48,530 bases of DNA from Lachnospiraceae bacterium (GTDB lineage Bacteria; Bacillota; Clostridia; Lachnospirales; Lachnospiraceae): assembly GCA_021203205.1 (NCBI GenBank), contig JAJQBQ010000006.1, positions 9,184 to 57,713 of the forward strand. The letters are read 5' to 3'. The notes beneath the pieces were generated by a model, which ran no database searches, was not told the origin of the DNA, and saw nothing but the letters and a program-made list of their open reading frames with translations. A program made the translations under genes and the position numbers. Below are positions 42,555 to 48,530 of this stretch, piece after piece (within the stretch, counting starts at the first letter, position 1; the number at the start of each line of letters is the position of its first letter).

Positions 42555-43934
42555 ATGAACAGCAACAAAGATTTCAGTCAGGGAAGTGTTTGGAAAAACA
42601 TTCTGCAGCTCGCGATCCCCATGACGCTCGCGCAGCTCATCAATGTACTCTACAATATTATTGACCGCATTTATATCGGCCATATCGACGGCGCGTCCTC
42701 CGAGGCGCTGACCGGTGTGGGGCTCACACTGCCCATCATCACCATCATTACGGCATTTACGAACCTCTTCGGCACGGGCGGTGCACCGCTGTTTTCCATG
42801 GCCAGAGGTGCAGGAGATGAGAAGCGTGCGGAAAAAATTATGGGAAACTCGTTTTTGCTGCTCATGATCTGTGGTGCGGTGCTTGCGATTTCCTGTCTGC
42901 TTCTGAAACGCCCTCTTCTCTACCTGTTCGGCGCAAGCGATGTTTCCTACCCCTACGCAAACGCGTATCTTTCCGTCTATCTGCTCGGCACCATCCCGGT
43001 GATGATCAGCGTCGGCATGAACAGTTACATCAACGCCCAGGGCTTCGGCATCACAGGGATGCTGACTGTATCCATCGGCGCGGTGTTAAATCTTATTCTT
43101 GACCCGATCTTTATCTTCGGCCTTCAGATGGGAGTGACCGGCGCAGCGCTTGCCACCGTGATTTCACAGACGGTATCTGCCATATGGGTGCTTGTGTTTC
43201 TTTTTAGCAAAAAGACTCCGATTCCCCTGCGCAGACACATGCTTCATCCGGAAGCCGGACTGATAAAGGAAATTTCCACACTGGGCTTTGCCGGATTTAT
43301 CATGCAATTTACCAACGGAGCCGTACAGATTGCCTGCAATGCCATGCTGCAGAATTACGGCGGAGACCTGTATGTCAGCATCATGACCGTATTAAGTTCC
43401 GTCCGCGAGATCGTCAATCTCCCGGTCAACGGTTTAAGCAATGCTGCACAGCCGGTCATCAGCTTCAATTACGGAGCAAAACATTACGGACGCGTCAAAA
43501 GCGCGATCCGCTTTATGTCAGTTGTCGGCATCGTTTTTATGCTCCTCATATGGCTGTGCCTGACTCTGTTTCCCGGCTTCTTCATTCACCTGTTCAGCAG
43601 CGATGCGGATCTTCTTGAAAAAGGCGTTTCCTCCATGCATCTGTATTTCTTCGGAATTTTCATGATGGCGCTGCAATTTTCCGGTCAGTCCACATTCACC
43701 GCGCTGGGTAAATCGAAGCAGGCCATCTTCTTCTCGATCTTCCGAAAAATTGTGATTGTCGTTCCACTGACGCTTTTGCTGCCGGGCGTATTCGGGCTTG
43801 GTACCGCCGGTGTGTTTATCGCGGAGCCGATCTCGAACTTTGTTGGTGGAAGCGCGTGCTTTATCACCATGATACTGACCGTTTGGAGAAAGCTGCCTGC
43901 GGACAATCAAAAAAAGAGTTACTGTAAGCAGTAA
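42555..43934 (+). CDS. MATE family multidrug/cation efflux transporter
   Basis: The 459-residue protein has twelve predicted membrane segments in two halves typical of MATE exporters, which expel organic cations in exchange for sodium or protons. It begins MNSNKDFSQGSVWKNILQLA with MTLAQLINVLYNIIDRIYIG, the common Clostridial MATE start. GTGGAPLFSMARGAGDE and the second-half equivalent NLPVNGLSNAAQPVISFNYGA are clear. A CAGGAG site precedes the ATG. The gene has its own promoter and terminator. The substrate cannot be told from sequence. Confidence 0.93.
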   Translation: MNSNKDFSQGSVWKNILQLAIPMTLAQLINVLYNIIDRIYIGHIDGASSEALTGVGLTLPIITIITAFTNLFGTGGAPLFSMARGAGDEKRAEKIMGNSFLLLMICGAVLAISCLLLKRPLLYLFGASDVSYPYANAYLSVYLLGTIPVMISVGMNSYINAQGFGITGMLTVSIGAVLNLILDPIFIFGLQMGVTGAALATVISQTVSAIWVLVFLFSKKTPIPLRRHMLHPEAGLIKEISTLGFAGFIMQFTNGAVQIACNAMLQNYGGDLYVSIMTVLSSVREIVNLPVNGLSNAAQPVISFNYGAKHYGRVKSAIRFMSVVGIVFMLLIWLCLTLFPGFFIHLFSSDADLLEKGVSSMHLYFFGIFMMALQFSGQSTFTALGKSKQAIFFSIFRKIVIVVPLTLLLPGVFGLGTAGVFIAEPISNFVGGSACFITMILTVWRKLPADNQKKSYCKQ

Positions 43935-43983
43935 CTTTTTAAGAATCCTGATGACACCTGAAACAAACATTCAATTGTAAAAG

Positions 43984-44026
43984 AAAAACACCGCATAATT
44001 TCATTGAAAGAAATTACGCGGTGTTT
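43984..44026. terminator. Bidirectional terminator for the MATE gene and tRNA-Arg
   Basis: AAAAACACCGC and GCGGTGTTTTT arms, extended by AATTTC / GAAATT, form a long stem with T-runs on both strands between the convergent MATE and tRNA genes. Confidence 0.88.
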
Positions 44027-44035
44027 TTCTTTTTC

Positions 44036-44109
44036 CGTCCCCGAGAGGATTTGAACCTCCGACCCCTCGCTTAGGAGGCGAGTGCTCTATCCAGCTGAGC
44101 TACGAGGAC
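44036..44109 (-). tRNA. tRNA-Arg, anticodon CCT
   Basis: The 74-nt cloverleaf has acceptor arms GTCCTCG and CGGGGAC, D-arm GCTCAGCTGGATAGAGC, anticodon stem CTCGC/GCGAG with loop CTCCTAA (anticodon CCT, reading AGG), and T-arm TCGGAGGTTCAAATCCTC. The 3' CCA is not encoded; the discriminator is G. Confidence 0.96.
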
Positions 44110-44220
44110 CTGCGAAAAAGTTACTGAAAAAAGTTCTGTACCACTTTAGACCTCTCGTTTTCATATAAATCGACATACGACTTTCAGGTGTGTTCACAGA
44201 TCATTTTCAAAAACGGGAAT

Positions 44221-44249
44221 ATTTTACTTCTCTTTATCTTCTCTGTCAA
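44221..44249 (-). promoter_or_regulatory. Promoter of tRNA-Arg
   Basis: Minus-strand TTGACA (44249-44244) and TAAAAT (44226-44221) have a 17-bp spacer, about 110 bp upstream of the tRNA. Confidence 0.65.
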
Positions 44250-44251
44250 GT

Positions 44252-44334
44252 CCCTTTTTCAAACGTATAGGCCTTTCCCTTTTTCAAACGTATAAGCCTT
44301 TCTATAAATCGTTTGCATAATCGTTTGCATAATC
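44252..44334. repeat. Short direct repeats in the 358-bp gap upstream of tRNA-Arg
   Basis: CCCTTTTTCAAACGTATA plus AGCCTTTC or GGCCTTTC occurs twice at about 26 bp spacing (44252-44302), and ATCGTTTGCATA twice at 12 bp (44308-44332). Apart from the tRNA promoter, nothing else is seen between 44110 and 44467. Confidence 0.7.
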
Positions 44335-44467
44335 TTTTTTATAAGCTATTTCTTAAGTGTTACTGATTCAGCTATAGGACGCTCCCATACTCGTAAAAAA
44401 CTTTATCTGCCCAGGGATGGCCGTAATACATTCCCCATGAGTGGTAATTTTATATTATTTTTCCCTT

Positions 44468-45406
44468 TTAATCAGAAACTTCCGTTTTTCCATTACTTTC
44501 CCTTCTACGGAACAATGACGGCAGCTCTATATGCCCCTGCAGCCAGATACTTCCCTTCAGTCTCCTGCCAATCTGTGGTTCGCCAAATAAATCTGCCTCG
44601 TTGATACAAACCTCAATCCGTTTGTCAAAAAATTCCACATCCAGCTGGTAAAACATCTCCTTTGTCAGTGGATTTTCTGTCTTCCTGATGCCTACGATAT
44701 CACCCATAATGGCATAGCGATCACATTCAAGTCCCTCCGGCATGAAATTACTGTCTACAATGGAGAGAATATCTTCCTTCTCTGTTCGGTTGTATGCGCT
44801 GGTGAGTTCGTCGAGCTGGCGGAAGCTCAGCATCTCGTAGGTTTCCATATCCCCCGTATTTGCTGCCTCCTGCATTCTCTGTCTTCTCTTTCGCTCACTT
44901 TCTCTTTTAGCATGACTGTTCTGATTTCTCTCAATCGGCAAAATTACTTTTGCTTCCGTTGACAGTGCTGAGAGATATACGGAAAAAGGAAAGTTTTTCA
45001 TTCTCTCACTGTTCAGCCGCTCAAAGAAATTACTGCAATCCACATAGTTTGTCACTCGAAACACAAAATTTATCCCAGTCTCATCATCGTCACACGCAGC
45101 AAGCCAGGAATCCTCATCTACCCGATGGTCAACCGAAACCGGTGCCTCACATTGTCTGATGCTCCCTCGAAAGTACGGCACCATATATTCAAAATATTCA
45201 TCCGCACCTGCCACCGTTGTATGAACAATGATACCGGTTTTTTCTGCGATATCCCACATGTATTCTGTTGCATATTCTTTGTTTCCAATCGGCATAGAAA
45301 CAACTTTCTTTGCCTCCTGTTTTGCTTTCTGCACAAGCTCAGAATACTGTTTTCTTGTCTCGTATTTACTGAAGCCGATTGCTCTTATGAACTTATTCAT
45401 ATTCAT
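44468..45406 (-). CDS. DUF3881-like protein of unknown function
   Basis: The 312-residue soluble protein begins MNMNKFIRAIGFSKYETRKQ and contains MPIGNKEYATEYMWDIAEKTG, YFEYMVPYFRGS and FGEPQIGRRLKGSIWLQGH. I take it as the DUF3881 family from the N-terminus, size and its place next to the DUF4446 and parAB genes, as seen in other Lachnospiraceae; this rests on memory and is not verified. The middle (about 155-190) is Lys/Arg/Glu-rich and probably helical. A GCGAGGA site precedes the start. A 127-bp gap containing a duplicated gene end separates it from DUF4446. Confidence 0.75.
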   Translation of the reverse strand: MNMNKFIRAIGFSKYETRKQYSELVQKAKQEAKKVVSMPIGNKEYATEYMWDIAEKTGIIVHTTVAGADEYFEYMVPYFRGSIRQCEAPVSVDHRVDEDSWLAACDDDETGINFVFRVTNYVDCSNFFERLNSERMKNFPFSVYLSALSTEAKVILPIERNQNSHAKRESERKRRQRMQEAANTGDMETYEMLSFRQLDELTSAYNRTEKEDILSIVDSNFMPEGLECDRYAIMGDIVGIRKTENPLTKEMFYQLDVEFFDKRIEVCINEADLFGEPQIGRRLKGSIWLQGHIELPSLFRRRESNGKTEVSD

Positions 45407-45490
45407 CCTCGCTTAATTTATTACAAGGCATATCCGTTGCTTTTTCGGATTTTTCTTCATAACAAGAAGAATCCGTAATTTTCGAATTTT

Positions 45491-45560
45491 CTGTCATTAC
45501 ATGCCGGTTCCGTTGTTTTCGGTTTTTCTGTCATTACATGCCGGTTCCGTTGTTTTTCAG
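45491..45560. repeat. 37-bp direct duplication of the 3' end of the DUF4446 gene
   Basis: CTGTCATTACATGCCGGTTC occurs at 45491 and again at 45528. The second copy encodes the last residues NNGTGM and stop of the DUF4446 protein; the first lies just past that stop. The period is 37 bp, which is not a multiple of three, as allowed in noncoding DNA. Confidence 0.85.
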
Positions 45561-46148
45561 ATTCTCTGATAAAACTCCCGTATGCTGCTTATCTTTTTTC
45601 TTCTGCTTTTGCAAAAGATTTTCATACTTCTTCAGGTGGCTGATACTTGCCGCACGTTCAAAGGCTTTTTTTTCTTCATCAGATAATTTTCCTTCCGTTA
45701 CGCCGTTTACAACATTTTTGGCGTATACAAAGCAACCTTCCTGACTGTTTACAATATTAAAAATAAAACCACAGTTTTCGTCGTTGAGTACCGCAAGCGC
45801 AAAGCTTAAATTGCCTCCCATTTCCCGCAGCGCATCGTATTTCACCAGAGCCGTCTTCTGATAACATTTTCCGATCGCTTTCAGAAGATTTTCCGTCATT
45901 CGGTTTCTTTCCTGATTCGTCTCAATCAGGTATCCCATACGATCAAAGCACTCCTGCATACTTTCCTTTAAAGAGGTACCATCCGTGCCCAGAAAAAATG
46001 TCTCATAATTTTCCTCGATATTTTTTATCTTCATGGATTGCAAAAGGTTCCATAACATAAGTATCAGTATGAGGCCAAGCAATACGAGAATGATAACAAA
46101 TGGATCCAGGCTTCCCAACCCCATTTTATTCAGTATTTCACTGTTCAT
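45534..46148 (-). CDS. DUF4446 family membrane protein
   Basis: The 204-residue protein has one N-terminal membrane segment (DPFVIILVLLGLILILMLWNL, about 15-35) and a cytoplasmic domain with YDALREMGGNLSFALAVLND, the DUF4446 hallmark, followed by GFIFNIVNSQEGCFVYAKNVVNG and LSDEEKKAFERA. Its role is not known, but it commonly lies right after parB in Clostridia, as here. A GGAAGGAG site precedes the ATG. The gap to parB (248 bp) is filled by a tandem repeat. Confidence 0.9.
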   Translation of the reverse strand: MNSEILNKMGLGSLDPFVIILVLLGLILILMLWNLLQSMKIKNIEENYETFFLGTDGTSLKESMQECFDRMGYLIETNQERNRMTENLLKAIGKCYQKTALVKYDALREMGGNLSFALAVLNDENCGFIFNIVNSQEGCFVYAKNVVNGVTEGKLSDEEKKAFERAASISHLKKYENLLQKQKKKDKQHTGVLSENLKNNGTGM

Positions 46149-46210
46149 GTACTCTCCTTCCTTTCTTTACGCTCTTTTACTGTCACTATTCCGTAAGTTC
46201 TCCTCACGTT

Positions 46211-46425
46211 CTTTTGCAACAGCTATTTTATCACTCTTCTTCGTTTCCTTTTACAATAACTGTTCTTTCGGTCTTCTTCACGTCTTTTATAACAACTGTT
46301 TTGTCATTCTTCTTCGCGTCCTTTTATAGCAACTGTTCTGACATTCTTCTTCGCATCTTTTATAACAATTGTTCTGCAATTCTTCTTTGCGTCCTTTTAT
46401 AACAACTGTTCTGTCAGTCTCTCCA
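46211..46425. repeat. 36-37-bp tandem repeat growing out of the parB 3' end
   Basis: The core AACTGTT (one AATTGTT) recurs at 46258, 46294, 46331, 46367 and 46404, at alternating 36 and 37 bp, with a weaker copy near 46218. The copy at 46404 includes the last codons and stop of parB (EQLL, stop), so the array looks like repeated duplication of the gene's own end into the downstream spacer. Confidence 0.88.
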
Positions 46426-47395
46426 ATTCTTCCAGCGAATAGTATTCGATCACAATTGTTCCTGCATTCTCATTTTTCTGCTTTATGGACACTTTCGTTC
46501 CCATGGCAGATTTCAGTTTTTCCTCCAGTGTAGCATAAGTTGCCTCTACCTGGGGATCTTTCTGCTTTTCCTCCTTTTCCGCGAGCTTTTTGGGATTCAG
46601 GTATTCCTTCACCATTTTTTCCGTCTCCCGAACACTCATACCCTTATTCATTATTTTTTCAGCCATTGCCACCTGTTGTTCTTCATCTTCCACAGGAATC
46701 AATGCTCTAGCGTGTCCGCCGCTTAATTCTCCGTTTTCAACCATTTCCTGCACGGCTCTGCACAATTTCAGCAGTCTCACAGCGTTTGTTACTGCTGTTC
46801 TGCTCTTGGATACCCTGTCAGCAACCTCTTCCTGCGTCAGATGATATTCCTCCAAAAGCCTCTTATAAGCCAGCGCTTCCTCAATTGGGTTCAAATCCTG
46901 TCTCTGAATATTCTCGATCAGAGCCAGTTCCAGCGTGTCCTGATCCGCGTCTTCCCTGACGATCACCGGTACTTCCTTCAGCCCCGCAATCTGCGCCGCC
47001 CTCCATCTGCGTTCTCCGGCAATAATTTCATAATAATTGTCCTTCTTTTGCACTATAATTGGCTGTATCATACCATACTGCCGGATCGAATTAGCCAGTT
47101 CCGTCAGCGAATTTTCATCAAAATTCTTTCGTGGCTGGTTTTCATTTGGTTCAATCTGCGTTATTTTTACCATAAGAGGTTCGTTTTTCACCACCTCTTT
47201 TACTACTTCTTTTATGACTTCTTTTACAACTTCGGTCTTATTTTCCTTTGGCGATTCTTTTGTTATTTCTTTTGCTTCTTTTTTCTCTGTTTTTTCTGTT
47301 TCCAGACTTTCTTTTTCTTCCGCGCTTTCGTTTTCCTCCGCTGCCGGAATCAGGTTATTTAGCCCTCTTCCAAGTCCCTTTCTTTTGCCTGCCAT
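46397..47395 (-). CDS. parB: Chromosome partition protein ParB (Spo0J)
   Basis: The 332-residue CTP-dependent clamp binds parS and loads SMC near the origin. It begins with GLGRGLNNLIP, the helix that touches ParA. A Lys/Glu-rich stretch (about 22-75) follows, with VVKEVIKEVVKEVVK repeats. The N-terminal CTP-binding domain has QPRKNFDENSLTELANSI and IIAGERRWRAA. The helix-turn-helix contains LTQEEVADRVSKSRTAVTNAVRLL. A C-terminal dimerisation domain (about 290-332) ends the protein. The Lys/Glu stretch is longer than in Bacillus Spo0J. It follows parA by 50 bp, and the parS cluster lies just upstream of parA. Confidence 0.97.
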   Translation of the reverse strand: MAGKRKGLGRGLNNLIPAAEENESAEEKESLETEKTEKKEAKEITKESPKENKTEVVKEVIKEVVKEVVKNEPLMVKITQIEPNENQPRKNFDENSLTELANSIRQYGMIQPIIVQKKDNYYEIIAGERRWRAAQIAGLKEVPVIVREDADQDTLELALIENIQRQDLNPIEEALAYKRLLEEYHLTQEEVADRVSKSRTAVTNAVRLLKLCRAVQEMVENGELSGGHARALIPVEDEEQQVAMAEKIMNKGMSVRETEKMVKEYLNPKKLAEKEEKQKDPQVEATYATLEEKLKSAMGTKVSIKQKNENAGTIVIEYYSLEELERLTEQLL

Positions 47396-47445
47396 CCTTT
47401 TTCCTCCATATATTTATACTGTAAAAATTTCTGATTTTCATTTTT

Positions 47446-48219
47446 TTAAGTTGTTTCACCGTTCATTTCGATCACTTCGTCTGCCAGCAGTCGATAGCTT
47501 TCGGCGCCTGCAGACCTGCTGTCATACAAATTGATCGGTTTCCCATAACTCGGTGCCTCAGCAAGTCTGACATTTCTCGGTATAATGGTCTTATATATGT
47601 TCTGTTTCAGGTTGTTTTTCACATTTTCCACCACTTCCAATGACAGATTTGTTCTGGCATCATACATTGTAAATACTACACCTTCGATATGCAGATTTGG
47701 ATTCAATCTCTGTTTCACAAGATCAATCGTATATATCAGCTGTGAAAGTCCCTCCAGGGCATAATATTCACACTGGATCGGTACGAGCACGGAATCCGCA
47801 GTTGTCATCGCATTCACTGTAAGTATATTTAACGATGGAGGACAGTCAATTATCACAAAATCATAATTATCCCTTATTTTATCAATCTGCTCTTTTAATA
47901 CATATTCTCTTTTTTCCACACCGATCAGGTCAATTTCCGCACCGGACAAGTTTACATTCGACGGAATTAATGACAAATTTTCCAACACTTCTTCCATCAG
48001 ACAATCATAAATTTCACATTCTCCGATCAGAAGTTCATAAATAGTGTTTTCCTGTTCATTCTTGTCCACTCCCACACCGCTTGTCGCGTTCCCCTGCGGA
48101 TCCGTATCAATTAACAGCACTTTTTTATTTTTTTCTGCCAGACAGGATGCTAAACTTGTTGCTGTTGTTGTTTTGCCCACTCCACCCTTTTGATTAGCAA
48201 TTGCAATTACACGTCCCAT
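47446..48219 (-). CDS. parA: Chromosome partition ATPase ParA (Soj)
   Basis: The 257-residue Walker-type ATPase has the deviant P-loop KGGVGKTTT (residues about 11-19) in MGRVIAIANQKGGVGKTTTA, DTDPQGNATSGVG, the Walker B strand YDFVIIDCPPSLN, and the late motif VVFTMYDARTNLSLEVVENV. It works with ParB in origin segregation and control of initiation. GGGGAG precedes the ATG. A perfect parS site lies 19 bp upstream of the start, so ParB binding may repress the operon. Confidence 0.97.
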   Translation of the reverse strand: MGRVIAIANQKGGVGKTTTATSLASCLAEKNKKVLLIDTDPQGNATSGVGVDKNEQENTIYELLIGECEIYDCLMEEVLENLSLIPSNVNLSGAEIDLIGVEKREYVLKEQIDKIRDNYDFVIIDCPPSLNILTVNAMTTADSVLVPIQCEYYALEGLSQLIYTIDLVKQRLNPNLHIEGVVFTMYDARTNLSLEVVENVKNNLKQNIYKTIIPRNVRLAEAPSYGKPINLYDSRSAGAESYRLLADEVIEMNGETT

Positions 48220-48229
48220 ATGTACTCCC

Positions 48230-48530
48230 CTTTTTCTTGTTTCACGTGAAACATTTTTCCCTTCCTTGGCGATTTGAGGGCTTAGATTGTTTCACATGCA
48301 ACATTTTCATTCTTTTCTCGGCAATTCTTCACCTCAATTGTTTCACGTGAAACATGGTCATTTCTCTTTCAGTATTTATTTCACCTCGATTGTTTCACGT
48401 GAAACATTTTCTTTCCTCTCTCAGTACTTATTTCACCTCAATTGTTTCACGTGAAACATTTTCTTTCCTCACTCTGTATTTATTTCACCTCGATTGTTCC
48501 ACGTGAAACATTTTCTTCACTCCCAGTATT
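48230..48530. repeat. 50-52-bp tandem repeat carrying the parS sites, running off the window
   Basis: The parS sites are spaced 50, 51, 52, 52 and 52 bp. The spacers also repeat (TATTTATTTCACCTCGAT, CTTTCCTCTCAGTA), so the whole unit, not just parS, has been duplicated. The last bases of the window (ACTCCCAGTATT) look like the start of another unit. Confidence 0.9.
48238..48510. promoter_or_regulatory. Cluster of six parS sites upstream of parA
   Basis: The parS sequence TGTTTCACGTGAAACA occurs exactly at 48238-48253, 48339-48354, 48391-48406 and 48443-48458. It occurs with one mismatch at 48495-48510 and two mismatches at 48288-48303. These are ParB nucleation sites. Six in 273 bp is an unusually dense cluster for a chromosome. 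Confidence 0.95.

Overview
The window reads as chromosomal DNA from a Lachnospiraceae-like member of the Clostridia (Bacillota), at roughly 50% GC. The gene content fits: MutS2, a T-box leader on pheST, a VanW/YoaR-type protein, Hsp33, a Csp-like subtilase, several AAA-ATPase/PD-(D/E)XK proteins, and the block tRNA-Arg, DUF3881-like, DUF4446, parB, parA. Shine-Dalgarno sites are strong and promoters are of the sigma-A type. A parAB operon followed by a cluster of parS sites at the right edge suggests the window ends close to oriC.

Layout. 1-6.3 kb: a broken gene with 36-bp repeats, mutS2, an OmpR-type two-component system, and trmL. 6.3-13 kb (minus strand): a very small membrane protein, a VanW-domain secreted protein, an AIR-synthase-like protein, and a large membrane-anchored protein with a caspase/CHAT-like His-Cys core. 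13-24 kb: aspartate kinase, a small acidic protein coupled to an AAA-ATPase/nuclease-like protein, a subtilase, a second AAA-ATPase, a Fic protein, and two membrane proteins with low-complexity N-termini. 24.7-33 kb: asparaginase, a possible small RNA, pheT, pheS with a T-box leader, and a third AAA-ATPase. 33-39.6 kb: a DinD/BRO-N remnant, ROK kinase, MraY-like transferase, hslO, a methyltransferase, and two unidentified membrane proteins. 39.6-44.1 kb: a GH43 xylosidase-like enzyme, trpF, a MATE transporter and tRNA-Arg(CCT). 44.4-48.5 kb: the DUF3881-like, DUF4446, parB, parA and parS block.

Two features cut across the whole window. First, tandem repeats with units of about 33-66 bp occur again and again. 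They are in frame inside conserved enzymes (TrpF 33 bp x6, a GH43 protein 36 bp, the caspase-like protein 36 bp, an asparaginase serine-rich insert). They also lie at gene ends and in leaders (parB and DUF4446 3' ends, aspartate kinase leader), and they carry the parS sites (about 52 bp x6). In TrpF the repeated unit is the enzyme's own conserved QLHG-type motif. Second, there is a family of small palindromic elements with termini close to GTTACTATTCACRG. One has truncated the gene at the left edge, one supplies the asparaginase stop codon, and one sits inside the pheST T-box leader in a form that could fold out as its own stem.

Protein identities rest on motif recognition by eye. No database search or folding program was run.
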